From assembly GCA_030616985.1 (NCBI GenBank), contig JAUWWG010000003.1, positions 1-43,153 of the forward strand: DNA of 43,153 nucleotides, in the 5' to 3' direction. Below the pieces are notes generated by a model. It worked only from the letters and a program-made list of their open reading frames with translations, searched no databases and was not told the DNA's origin. Source of the DNA: Thermoplasmatota archaeon (GTDB taxonomy: Archaea; Thermoplasmatota; E2; DHVEG-1). Position numbers and translations under genes: made by a program. The stretch's first letter is position 1. Each line of letters opens with the position of its first letter. Shown here one piece after another: positions 15,375 to 24,572 of the stretch.

Positions 15375-16565
15375 ATGCAAAGATATTATGATGTAGCCGT
15401 AATTGGTGGAGGGCCCATTGGAGGGTATGTAGCAGGAGAAATAGCATCAAATGGATTTGAGGTAGCAATATTCGAGCAGAATAAGCAGATAGGCGAACCT
15501 CTCAAATGTGCAGGGCTAGTCACCTCAAGAGTTTTTGACTTTCTTGACATCTCAAAAAATCTCGTCGTTCAAAACAAGATTAAAGGAGCACACATCCATT
15601 CTCCCTCGGGGCATAAATTAACCATTGGTGGAGATAGAGTGCATGCTCTTATCATAGATCGTCCGATATTTGACAGGGAAATCATAAAAAGTTCAATTGG
15701 GAAAGGTGCCGAAATTTTTTTAGAAAATAAGGTAGTATCAGCCCAAATACATGAAGGACAAATTGAACTAAAAACATCACAAAATAACGATGTCAAATGT
15801 AAGCTTTTAATTGGTGCAGATGGACCATATTCAAAAACCAGGGATCGGTTTGCCATGTCTCAACCAACAGAAATTCTGAGGGGGATAGGGGCAGAAATAG
15901 CAGATACTGAACTGGATCCCGATTTTGTGGAAATCTTCGTTGGAGAAAACATAGCACCAGGTTTTTTTGCCTGGATTATACCAACTAATGAACATGGGAC
16001 AGAAGCAAGAACCGGATTGTGTATAGGCCCAGAGTCCACAAAGTCACCTTCTCATTACTTTTCAAATCTTTTTAAAAATAAGTATTCTTCCGCCTATCTA
16101 GAAAATGTAAGGATAACCAAGAAAATAGGGGGTAGTATTCCACTTGGCGTCCTGAAAAAGACACACACTTCGAATGTGATGCTTGTTGGTGATGCTGCTG
16201 CACAGGTGAAACCAACCTCTGGAGGCGGCATATATGCAGGATTGCTTTGTGGCAGTTACTGTTCATCTGTGGCCATAGAAGCATTACAAAAAAATAATTT
16301 TGCCCCGCAATTTCTAAAAAAATATCATAAGTTATGGTCAACGGATATTGGAAGAGAGCTGTATCTTGGAATGAAATTCAGGAAGCTTTTTAAGAGTTTA
16401 ACCGACCGACAAATGGATAAATATATAGAAAAATTTCAAAAACAAAAAATTACCGAAATCATATCAAAGCATGGAGATATAGATTACCCTTCAAAACTGG
16501 TAAAACCTCTGCTGAAACAAACTCCCTCTCTCATAAGATTACTGCCAAGTATAATCAAGAAATAA
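15375..16565 (+). CDS. Geranylgeranyl reductase-family flavoprotein (second paralogue)
   Basis: The 396-residue protein has the same layout as the reductase at 11039-12241: VAVIGGGPIGGYVAGEIASN, the GEPLKCAGLVTS motif with Cys45, GADGPYSKTRDRF, and MLVGDAAAQVKPTSGGGIYA. Members of this family reduce polyprenyl chains of ether lipids, quinones or dolichol-like carriers. Which substrate this copy uses cannot be told from sequence. A GTG at 15366 is in frame, but AGGTGA at 15364-15369 is better placed as the ribosome binding site for the ATG at 15375. No ferredoxin gene adjoins it. It is divergent from the DUF5749-like/pth2 pair. Confidence 0.85.
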   Translation: MQRYYDVAVIGGGPIGGYVAGEIASNGFEVAIFEQNKQIGEPLKCAGLVTSRVFDFLDISKNLVVQNKIKGAHIHSPSGHKLTIGGDRVHALIIDRPIFDREIIKSSIGKGAEIFLENKVVSAQIHEGQIELKTSQNNDVKCKLLIGADGPYSKTRDRFAMSQPTEILRGIGAEIADTELDPDFVEIFVGENIAPGFFAWIIPTNEHGTEARTGLCIGPESTKSPSHYFSNLFKNKYSSAYLENVRITKKIGGSIPLGVLKKTHTSNVMLVGDAAAQVKPTSGGGIYAGLLCGSYCSSVAIEALQKNNFAPQFLKKYHKLWSTDIGRELYLGMKFRKLFKSLTDRQMDKYIEKFQKQKITEIISKHGDIDYPSKLVKPLLKQTPSLIRLLPSIIKK

Positions 16566-16580
16566 ACGGCATGTGTGTTA

Positions 16581-18749
16581 CTATCTTTTGGATGATGGAG
16601 GTGGGGGTACATAGTAATCTTGGCCGTTGTAGCCGTCAAAACCCTTGCCTTCTTCATCAGTGATCATACCCCTCTTTCTCTTCCTTTTCTTCCTAATAAT
16701 ATAGATGACCACGACCAAGATAATTGTTATTATCAAACTTATTATGCATGGCATAAAAAGCCCCACAATAAAAAGAGCAGATGGGATAATCTTGCACGAA
16801 ACAGTGTCCATGAGGCCAAACTCTGAAGTGCCGAATGTAATCTCAATATATTCTCTTCCATCATCGGTTTTTTTTACCACTGCTTTTTCTAGGGTGTCGT
16901 TCACCACCACAGTTGTACCATGTGGAAAAATCATTTTATATGTAACATTTTGACTTTGAATTCCAGTAAAGTTAAAACTTTGATAGGATATCTCAAATTT
17001 TGGAGGCAAAAAAGAAATGTCAAATGAGATGGGATAGGAATTGTGGGCATATGAGACAACTTCAACAGGCATAAGCGCATCCATATTTGCAATATCCTCA
17101 TCCCAATCTAAAGATTCGTCAAAAGCATCTATGTCAACAGATCCGTCAATTTCTGGCAACTTCAATATATTCATTAACCTACTTTCAAAAAGTTGTTTTT
17201 CGCCATTTAAAAAAATAGCTGTATCGTCTTCACCAAACACTTTTTCTTCCACGCATAATCTAAAAGCATCCGCGTTCAAATAATCTAGAGATATTTTTTC
17301 TGGCAGACTAAATTCATCCGGTACGACTGTCACACCATACTTTCGAGTTTCCTGCAAGAACAAGCCGAGATTCATCTCAGTTCCGCCGGTAAAAAAACTA
17401 AGTAAGTTCAGATCTGCGCTGCTTACTTCAATTTCCACAAGAGTATCTATCTTCTCATTGGAATAACTAGTAGCAATATCTGATTCAAACTTACCGGAAA
17501 TGGGATTACCCTGATTCCAGTTATATACGTTTTCCCCATCTAGATATAGGTTATCTGGTAAATACAGTGTACCATTAAACTGGTAGCCAATGTTGTCAAG
17601 ATTGCCACCAAAATTAACATCATTGGCAGAGATGTTTGCCTGTGCACCAGCATTCACAAGCCCAAACAGTGATCTACTGGTAATATTACATATCTGCAAA
17701 TTTACATTACTATCTGTACTTATTGCTCTTATGGGCGGGTTACTATCCATATTTGCCGTTTCATATGGTGTCAAGCAATCCGTAGTAGTGTTATTACCCC
17801 ATCTAAATGTTGTGTCAAGCGTTTGATTGAACGAGGAGTTTTCAATTTTTGATATTGCTTTTTCTTCGATGGTTTTTATTGTTTTGTTATAAAGATCTTC
17901 CCAGGAACTAAAACCGTTGTCTATAAATAATCTAAAACCGTCCGAAGGTATGATTTCTAGATCAGTAATGAAATCTGGTACGATGTCATAATCTCCAATA
18001 TCTATGCTCTTGGCTAAAATATTTGTTGTTAAGATTGTTTGTTTTTCGTCTCTACTATCCAAAACAAATTCTAGATGGATGTCTTCCGTGTCTAATCTGG
18101 GTGTTGTCGGATCTTCCAGTTTTATCGATATCTCTGCTAATTTACTGGGGTGTTCTCCATCTCCATTTTTTACTTCCCACTGTATTCTGTTGTTTTCTAC
18201 AGATCCTGTCGTTCGTTTGTATCCTATGGATTCAGATAGTATGATTGTATATGTATTGTTCCATCCTTGTTCTGTTTGAAGATTAAAAGTGTAATTTACT
18301 ATTGCACCTATGTCCAGCACGCCGTTTATGAATTTTTCAGAATTTACTGATTCATTTAAGTTAAAGAAAGAAGAGGTTAGTTCCACATTAAAATCTTCAT
18401 TAAATTTGTCTCCATCAAAGGTAGGCATTGTGAAGTTCAAAATATTGGCATTTGCAAAAATTTCTTCTAATTGCTCTTCCAACATTAGATAAAGTTTAAG
18501 TCTGAAAGCACCTAGCTCTTGCTCAGATGCACTTTTAATTCCTGCGGCGTCATATGTTTTATCCGTAGTCAATTGGTAGACGTCCATAGCAATGTCAACA
18601 TTTAGATTTGTTCCAGTTACAAATTCAATATCGATGCTTGCATTCACCTTGTTTTCTATTTCATCTTCCGCAATTGCTACGTTAACTAATAGAAATGAAG
18701 ATAAGAGCAGTACAACTAATATTATATCTAGTATCTTACATAAACGCAT
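16581..18749 (-). CDS. Large membrane-anchored surface protein
   Basis: The 722-residue product has a signal peptide (CKILDIILVVLLLSSFLLVN, then VAIA before EDEIE), an ectodomain of about 630 residues, one membrane span near the C-terminus (LFMPCIISLIITIILVVVIY) and a short cytoplasmic tail that is strongly basic and then ends with PPPPSSKR. The ectodomain is rich in Asn, Asp and beta-type segments and holds many N-x-S/T sites, so it is a likely substrate of the AglB encoded nearby. I recognise no domain in it. A GTG at 18758 is also in frame; the ATG at 18749 starts directly at the signal peptide. It converges with the reductase gene, leaving 15 bases between them. Confidence 0.75.
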   Translation of the reverse strand: MRLCKILDIILVVLLLSSFLLVNVAIAEDEIENKVNASIDIEFVTGTNLNVDIAMDVYQLTTDKTYDAAGIKSASEQELGAFRLKLYLMLEEQLEEIFANANILNFTMPTFDGDKFNEDFNVELTSSFFNLNESVNSEKFINGVLDIGAIVNYTFNLQTEQGWNNTYTIILSESIGYKRTTGSVENNRIQWEVKNGDGEHPSKLAEISIKLEDPTTPRLDTEDIHLEFVLDSRDEKQTILTTNILAKSIDIGDYDIVPDFITDLEIIPSDGFRLFIDNGFSSWEDLYNKTIKTIEEKAISKIENSSFNQTLDTTFRWGNNTTTDCLTPYETANMDSNPPIRAISTDSNVNLQICNITSRSLFGLVNAGAQANISANDVNFGGNLDNIGYQFNGTLYLPDNLYLDGENVYNWNQGNPISGKFESDIATSYSNEKIDTLVEIEVSSADLNLLSFFTGGTEMNLGLFLQETRKYGVTVVPDEFSLPEKISLDYLNADAFRLCVEEKVFGEDDTAIFLNGEKQLFESRLMNILKLPEIDGSVDIDAFDESLDWDEDIANMDALMPVEVVSYAHNSYPISFDISFLPPKFEISYQSFNFTGIQSQNVTYKMIFPHGTTVVVNDTLEKAVVKKTDDGREYIEITFGTSEFGLMDTVSCKIIPSALFIVGLFMPCIISLIITIILVVVIYIIRKKRKRKRGMITDEEGKGFDGYNGQDYYVPPPPSSKR

Positions 18750-18786
18750 TGCATCCACATCCGACCTGACAAACTAAACATATGAC

Positions 18787-18796
18787 ATTATAAAAA
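18787..18796. promoter_or_regulatory. TATA element between divergent genes, usable on both strands
   Basis: The sequence attataaaaa lies between the large surface-protein gene (minus strand) and prs (plus strand). It is about 30 bases upstream of the first and 40-60 bases upstream of the second. No second TATA-like element is obvious in the 78-base gap, so it may serve both. Confidence 0.35.
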
Positions 18797-18836
18797 CTTT
18801 CTTACGAAATCACTAAAAACACATTTACAATTTCAG

Positions 18837-19712
18837 ATGTGTTATACTATGTATGTTATTGGTGGAACGGCATCTAAAACAACTGCAGAAGATTTATCCA
18901 AAAAGCAACAAATCCCTCTAGCTAGATTAATTTCTAAGCGTTTCCCAGATGGTGAGTTATATATACGTATTTTAGATGATATTTCTGGGGAAGATGTAAT
19001 AATCATACAAACTACATATCCTGATCCAAATATTGTGGAACTATTTCTATTGCAGGATGCGGTAAAAGAAGCAGGTGCCAAAAAGATTACAGTTATTATC
19101 CCCTATTTGGGATACAGTAGGCAGGATAAAAAATTTGAGAAAGGAGAACCTATAAGTGCAAAAGTAATTGCAGCTCTTATCAGTTTAAACGCTGATGAAG
19201 TGATTACGATTGATCCACATAAGGAACACATACTTGATTTTTTTTCTATCCCTGCATTTAGCTGCTCTGCCGTTCCAGAATTGGCAGAGTTCCTTAAGAA
19301 AAAGGATGTTGATCTGGTACTCGCTCCAGACAAGGGGGCATTAGATAGGGCTAAGCAAGCATCGACTATCATAGGGTGTGATTTTGACTACATGGAGAAG
19401 ATTCGTATTGATGGTACAACAGTGGAGATAAAACCAAAGAACCTTAATGCTCAGGATAAAAACGTTGCAATAATCGACGATATCATTTCCACTGGTGGGA
19501 CAATGGCTAAATCTATAGCGGAACTTAAAAAGCATGGGGCAAAAAAAATCTTTGTGGCATGCACCCATGGCTTGTTTGCCGGGGGAGCTGTAAAAAAACT
19601 TGTTTCGGCCGGATGCAATGAAATTATATCTACGGATACTATAGTAAGTGAGTTTAGCAAAGTCAAAATTTCGCCATGTATTTTGCAGTTATTATTATCT
19701 AAACGTGTTTAG
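18837..19712 (+). CDS. prs: Ribose-phosphate pyrophosphokinase
   Basis: The 291-residue enzyme makes PRPP from ribose 5-phosphate and ATP for nucleotide, histidine and tryptophan synthesis. Motifs: ARLISKRFPDGELYIRI, PYLGYSRQDKKFEKGEPIS, the metal/ATP site ITIDPHKEHILDFF, and the PRPP loop VAIIDDIISTGGTMAKSI. It is of the shorter archaeal class. An internal ATG at 18849 (MYVIGGTASK) matches the usual family start better than 18837, so the first four residues are uncertain. It is followed by aglB after 67 bases with its own TATA box. Confidence 0.96.
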   Translation: MCYTMYVIGGTASKTTAEDLSKKQQIPLARLISKRFPDGELYIRILDDISGEDVIIIQTTYPDPNIVELFLLQDAVKEAGAKKITVIIPYLGYSRQDKKFEKGEPISAKVIAALISLNADEVITIDPHKEHILDFFSIPAFSCSAVPELAEFLKKKDVDLVLAPDKGALDRAKQASTIIGCDFDYMEKIRIDGTTVEIKPKNLNAQDKNVAIIDDIISTGGTMAKSIAELKKHGAKKIFVACTHGLFAGGAVKKLVSAGCNEIISTDTIVSEFSKVKISPCILQLLLSKRV

Positions 19713-19728
19713 ATTGAAGGTAGATAAG

Positions 19729-19740
19729 TTATTTATAATA
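19729..19740 (+). promoter_or_regulatory. TATA box for aglB
   Basis: The sequence ttatttataata is about 40-50 bases upstream of the ATG at 19780, with a good TAGGTGA ribosome binding site at 19769-19775. Confidence 0.5.
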
Positions 19741-19779
19741 CTATAGATTTACGAGAGTGATTTATACCTAGGTGAAACA

Positions 19780-22700
19780 ATGCGAAAAAGAGTACAGAGA
19801 AAGAGTAGATCTGCGATAGATGAACCGAAACACATGGTGCAAAGAACAAAGATAGAAAAAAAGCCGCTGGGCGTTAAAAAAAATTGGGCGGTCGCAATAT
19901 CTCTAGTTGGTATATTTCTTCTGGTATTGCTTCTTAACTCATATTTTAATGCCGCCAGTGGAATTTCAATTAACGATGATGGGGACGGCCTTGATAAGTT
20001 CTATTTATCTGGCCCTGATCCTTACTATAACATGAGGCTTGTAGACGAAACGCTTTATGGAGAAAATGCAGGACACTATCCATTTTATTCTGGAGATGAC
20101 CCGCTTCTTAATTATCCTCTCGAAAAATCTGGTGGAAGACCTCCGTTGTTTAATATGATGGCTATAGGTTTCAGCAGGGTTCTAGTGCCATTCATGGATG
20201 AGGTTGATGCAGTCGGTTATTCTATGCAGTTTATACCAGCCCTTTTTGGCGCTCTACTTATATTTCCTGTTTATTTCATTGGTAAAACACTTTTTAATAA
20301 GAAAGCAGGACTTATAGGGGCATTGTTTATAGCGCTCATTCCTCTTCATCTTGGCTCAGGGCACGGTTCTGCATATTCTCTATTCGATCACGACTCTTTC
20401 AACCTTTTGCTGTATTTCTTGACATTTATGTTTCTCGTTAAAAGCATCAAAGAGAAAGATACAACTAGATCTGTATTATATGCTCTTCTTGGGGGCATTC
20501 CTCTCGCTGCTTTATCTATGGTGTGGGTAGAAGCTCGATATCTCTATGTCATAATCGCAGTTTATGCAATCTTACAAATGATTGTAGACATTTTCACTAG
20601 CAAAATAGAAATAAAAGTATTTAGAACCACTTCGATTTGTATGCTTTTTGGGTATGCCCTTTCCTTACCGGTTCTTATGGCAAAATGGGGTGGTTTTAAA
20701 CCAGATCTTATTTTATTTTTGTGTTTGGGAGTAGTAGTTTTTGGTATGGTGTATTATGCATTTGATAGGATTAAACTTCCATGGACTATTTCAATACCTA
20801 CTGTATTCTGCGTTGGCGGTATTGGACTCATTTTCCTATATTTCATTAAAGATATTTCGTCAAGCATCCCACTTTTTTCCTCGCTTTCCCAGATCTCTGA
20901 AATATTGTATGGTGCAGGAATTTACGGTAGTAAAGTATCGATGACCATTGCTGAGGCAAGCACCTATGAGATTAGTCGTACTGTGATGTCGTTTGGCCCT
21001 GCTCTTTATTGGCTTGGTTGGATAGGATTTGTGTTCCTTGCCTATCATTATTATAAGGGCAGTCAACGTAGAGATTATCTTTTCATACTTGTGTTGTTTC
21101 TTTTACAAATGTGGCTTACCGGTGTTGCCGGTCGTTTTCTAAATGATCTTGTTCCAGTGATTGCTGTACTTGGTGGTTGGATAGTTGTGGTTGTTGTAGA
21201 TAAAATCGACTACAAGCAAATGTTAAGGAATATTCGAAGTGCAGGTGGGGGAATTCACGGTCTTAGAAAAGGAGTAAAATTCCTTCATATTTTTGGGATT
21301 TTTTTTATTGCATTTTTAGTCATATTTCCAAATGCATATCTTGCTTTTGATGCAGCGACTCCAATTACAGAAAAAGAAGATGTGTTTGGGGACCTTCCTA
21401 GTGGGGCATTTGGGTTAGGACACGGCAAGGAAGGCTACTGGATAGATGCATATGGTTGGTTAAAAGAGCAAGATACTGACATCGATGACTTCGCGGAAAG
21501 ACCTGCTTTCATTTCATGGTGGGATTACGGTTTCTATGAATCTGCTATTGGAGATCACCCTACTGTGGCTGACAACTTCCAGGATGGAATTCCTCCTGCG
21601 GCTAATTTCCATACTTCAACTAGTGAAGAAGCAGCAGTTGCAGTTTGGATAGTAAGGCTGATGGAGGGAAATGTTAAAGATAATGGCGGTGTACTTTCAG
21701 TTGATGTTGTACTTGCGTTAGAAAAACATTTGGGTGAGAATGATACATCTAATATAACAGGATGGGTAGAAGATCCTGAGAGTTCTCCTTCTTATGGTAT
21801 GCCTATAGGGGGAGAGTACAATGAGGAACTCGGTAAACAATATCCTGTTGGACAGCAGTGGCCAATGAATGCAGTTTATCATGACGTAACAGAAGTTCTT
21901 GTAAACGAATTAGATGATGAAGGAATTACTTGGCTTTACCGCGATATTCAAGAGATTACTGGTTATAGCATTCGCTATTATGGTGTTGAAGGTTACGATA
22001 AACAAATTTTCAACATATTTGGCTTTTTGGCTGATAAAAGTCTGCTTCTAGTGGCAGGTGGTGGCGTTTACAATCCAGAGGATGACTATGTATTGGTAAA
22101 ATTTGTTACACGGGGTGGAACCGAATTAACATTTGAAGACCTAAGCAATTTAACTGACCAGCAATTAATGGCAGATCCTCCGGTTAGTACAAAACAATAC
22201 TTCAAGGATGCATACTTTGACACAATGTTTTATAAGACATATGTCGGATTTTCAGAGGGGGAATCCGGTAGTAAAAGCGAGCCAAACTATCAATTGCCTT
22301 GTATGGATATGAAACACTTTTATGCCGAATTTATCTCGAATATATCAAAATACGCGTATTATAGCGGTAAAAGTGCCGTAGTAATTGCTAAATATTATGC
22401 TGGTGCCTTTGTAAACGGATCGATTTCATTTATGGGTGAACCTTTGGATGCGCAAGTAGTTGTCCAAAAAAACATAACCCATTATGGAACCGAAATACCT
22501 ATGGATCATGATAAAAATGATACAACTAATGGAAATTTCAGTGTTATAGTACCGGCAGGTGATATTCAAATTCAAATTAGAAGATATTCTGAGATTCAAT
22601 CATTATCATTTTCTATGAAAAACATAACATTTGACAGTACAACAGATCCAGAACTAGCTCCGATAACCGATGAGGAAGCCATGAGGATGGGGGGAGACTA

Positions 22701-23895
22701 TTACAGGACGTTGAATATATCCATAGAGCCAGCCGACGTAGAAGGATATATCTATGTAAATAATGATAATAATGATGTATATAACGTCTCTGTTGATGAA
22801 CCATTAAATGGCGTTTCGGTAGCCATACTCGGAATTCAGAATTTCGATCCCAATACGGGTCAACCGGCAAGTTATGATTATTCCAACATAAGGGAGCTCA
22901 CCACTAATGCTGATGGCTACTATAATGCTTCAGGGTTATTGCCTGGTTACTATGAAATAAGAGTTATTGAGGGTGATTACCTTCTCAAAGCCGAGATAAC
23001 ATCACTCTACTCGGGTAATACTTATTACAATGTATCAAAACCAGAATTCGCATCTGTTGAAGGAGCGATATATTTCGACGATAATCATAATGATGAATAT
23101 GATGCTGGAGAAGAGTTGGGCAATGTTGATGCGAAACTATTATATCAAAAGCTGGATGGAACGGACAAATTAGTATATTCAATTACGACTGATAGCAGCG
23201 GAAGCTACTCATTTACTTCATTGATACCAGGACAATACTATATCAATGCAACAAAAGGGACGGAATATGCGATAGAGGAACCGGTGAGATTAGCAGAAAA
23301 CCAGACATTAAAACTCAATGTATCAATAGATTATGCCACAATTTCAATTAGCGGATATACAAAATACAATGGCGCGGCTATAGAAAATATAACCATTGAA
23401 TTTAGGCCAGATGAAACTGTCGAGAATGGTACTGCTCAACGCGGAGAAGCATTATCTAATGGGGATGGTTGGTACACTGTCAAATTAATGCCAGGAAGCT
23501 ATAATGTGATAGTGGATTACAGTGGAGAACAGGGCATATATTCTGCTGAGGCGAGCTTGTATATCGGAATAGGTGAAGGGGCAAAGACATTTGATATTTC
23601 AATGGAAAAACAATCATTTACAGTTACGGGAGCCACAAAATATGCAGGTTCGAATGTAGGAAATCTTCCAATTACATTTTTACCAGAAACAAGCGTAGAA
23701 AACAATACCGCAGCATGGGCATCAACCGAGTCAAAAACTGACGGATCATATATAGTCGAACTAATGCCTGGAGAGTATACTGTGAGAGTCAGCTATACCG
23801 TAAATGAAAGCGGAGTAAAGGCGACATATAAATACGAGGGAGAACTAACTGTATCTGCCAATAGAGAGTATGAAATAGCTCTTACAAAAGAATAA
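19780..23895 (+). CDS. aglB: Oligosaccharyltransferase AglB with long Ig-like C-terminal array
   Basis: This 1371-residue STT3-family protein transfers lipid-linked glycan to Asn of N-x-S/T sites on exported proteins. A cytoplasmic basic N-terminus and about 13 membrane spans (residues 37-520) carry the first acidic motif SGPDPYYNMR (Asp80), DHD at 203-205 and the TIAE motif at 389-392. The sequon-reading WWDYG motif is at 580-584. Archaeal AglB is commonly about 800-1000 residues. Here the sequence continues through a beta domain from about 877 and then at least four carboxypeptidase-regulatory/SdrD-B-like modules starting near 986, 1091, 1188 and 1280. The last two are recognisably duplicates (GYTKYNGAAIENITIEF and GATKYAGSNVGNLPITF). 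They carry many sequons of their own. An AGGTGA ribosome binding site precedes the ATG. Confidence 0.96.
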   Translation: MRKRVQRKSRSAIDEPKHMVQRTKIEKKPLGVKKNWAVAISLVGIFLLVLLLNSYFNAASGISINDDGDGLDKFYLSGPDPYYNMRLVDETLYGENAGHYPFYSGDDPLLNYPLEKSGGRPPLFNMMAIGFSRVLVPFMDEVDAVGYSMQFIPALFGALLIFPVYFIGKTLFNKKAGLIGALFIALIPLHLGSGHGSAYSLFDHDSFNLLLYFLTFMFLVKSIKEKDTTRSVLYALLGGIPLAALSMVWVEARYLYVIIAVYAILQMIVDIFTSKIEIKVFRTTSICMLFGYALSLPVLMAKWGGFKPDLILFLCLGVVVFGMVYYAFDRIKLPWTISIPTVFCVGGIGLIFLYFIKDISSSIPLFSSLSQISEILYGAGIYGSKVSMTIAEASTYEISRTVMSFGPALYWLGWIGFVFLAYHYYKGSQRRDYLFILVLFLLQMWLTGVAGRFLNDLVPVIAVLGGWIVVVVVDKIDYKQMLRNIRSAGGGIHGLRKGVKFLHIFGIFFIAFLVIFPNAYLAFDAATPITEKEDVFGDLPSGAFGLGHGKEGYWIDAYGWLKEQDTDIDDFAERPAFISWWDYGFYESAIGDHPTVADNFQDGIPPAANFHTSTSEEAAVAVWIVRLMEGNVKDNGGVLSVDVVLALEKHLGENDTSNITGWVEDPESSPSYGMPIGGEYNEELGKQYPVGQQWPMNAVYHDVTEVLVNELDDEGITWLYRDIQEITGYSIRYYGVEGYDKQIFNIFGFLADKSLLLVAGGGVYNPEDDYVLVKFVTRGGTELTFEDLSNLTDQQLMADPPVSTKQYFKDAYFDTMFYKTYVGFSEGESGSKSEPNYQLPCMDMKHFYAEFISNISKYAYYSGKSAVVIAKYYAGAFVNGSISFMGEPLDAQVVVQKNITHYGTEIPMDHDKNDTTNGNFSVIVPAGDIQIQIRRYSEIQSLSFSMKNITFDSTTDPELAPITDEEAMRMGGDYYRTLNISIEPADVEGYIYVNNDNNDVYNVSVDEPLNGVSVAILGIQNFDPNTGQPASYDYSNIRELTTNADGYYNASGLLPGYYEIRVIEGDYLLKAEITSLYSGNTYYNVSKPEFASVEGAIYFDDNHNDEYDAGEELGNVDAKLLYQKLDGTDKLVYSITTDSSGSYSFTSLIPGQYYINATKGTEYAIEEPVRLAENQTLKLNVSIDYATISISGYTKYNGAAIENITIEFRPDETVENGTAQRGEALSNGDGWYTVKLMPGSYNVIVDYSGEQGIYSAEASLYIGIGEGAKTFDISMEKQSFTVTGATKYAGSNVGNLPITFLPETSVENNTAAWASTESKTDGSYIVELMPGEYTVRVSYTVNESGVKATYKYEGELTVSANREYEIALTKE

Positions 23896-23907
23896 TCTCT
23901 ATAATCT

Positions 23908-23927
23908 GGTTAGGTCAATTCCTAACC
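23908..23927 (+). terminator. Hairpin after aglB
   Basis: A perfect 7-base inverted repeat (ggttagg ... cctaacc) with a 6-base loop begins 13 bases after the aglB stop and is followed within 4 bases by a T-rich stretch. This looks like a terminator or an operator for the next gene, since the TATA-like ttttattta directly follows it. Confidence 0.45.
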
Positions 23928-23963
23928 ACATTTTATTTAATCCTTTTTTGAATACTTTTTATT

Positions 23964-24572
23964 ATGCTTACATTGGATGAAGGTATAAAAGCGGTAGAGT
24001 TTGCAAGAAACATGGCAGAAGGGCATGTCAAAAATAAAAAAATACCGGCAATTGAATTAGATGAATTATTCGATCGGGAGAGAGGCGTGTTTGTAACCAT
24101 TCATACGCACCCAGCTCATGGACTTAGGGGGTGTATTGGCATACCTCAGCCAGTGATGTCTCTAAAAAAAGCTATAATTGAATCGGCAGTATCTGCCACA
24201 AGAGATCCTCGATTTTCCCCTATGCAGGAAAATGAGTTTGATAATGTAATAATAGAAGTAACAATTTTGACAAAACCAGAACTAATTGAGGTAAATCATC
24301 CAAAGGAATACCTTGATGACATTGAAATTGGAAGGGATGGATTAATTGTCGAGCAGGGGTTCTATAAGGGATTACTACTACCGCAAGTGCCAGTTGAACA
24401 AGAATGGGACAAAGAGGAATTCCTATCGCAAACATGTATGAAGGCAGGACTTTTACCTGATGCATGGTTTGAGAAAAACACAAAAATATATAGATTCAGT
24501 GGGCAGATTTTTACAGAAATTGAGCCAAGGGGAGAAATAAAGGAGAAGAACGTTGATGGATCTAACAGTTGA
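23964..24572 (+). CDS. AMMECR1 domain protein
   Basis: The 202-residue product carries the invariant AMMECR1 signature LRGCIGIP at residues 54-61. Other family features are GVFVTIHTHPAHG just before it, SATRDPRFSPMQENEFDNV, the ITILTKPE strand, and a C-terminal LLLPQVPVEQEWDKEEFLSQ. The family is near-universal in Archaea and in eukaryotes. Its biochemical role is not established; recent work elsewhere ties it to Memo-type partners, none of which is encoded here. The ATG at 23964 has little leader after a possible TATA element at 23931-23940. Its 3' end overlaps pyrC by 17 bases, so the two are translated together. Confidence 0.95.
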   Translation: MLTLDEGIKAVEFARNMAEGHVKNKKIPAIELDELFDRERGVFVTIHTHPAHGLRGCIGIPQPVMSLKKAIIESAVSATRDPRFSPMQENEFDNVIIEVTILTKPELIEVNHPKEYLDDIEIGRDGLIVEQGFYKGLLLPQVPVEQEWDKEEFLSQTCMKAGLLPDAWFEKNTKIYRFSGQIFTEIEPRGEIKEKNVDGSNS

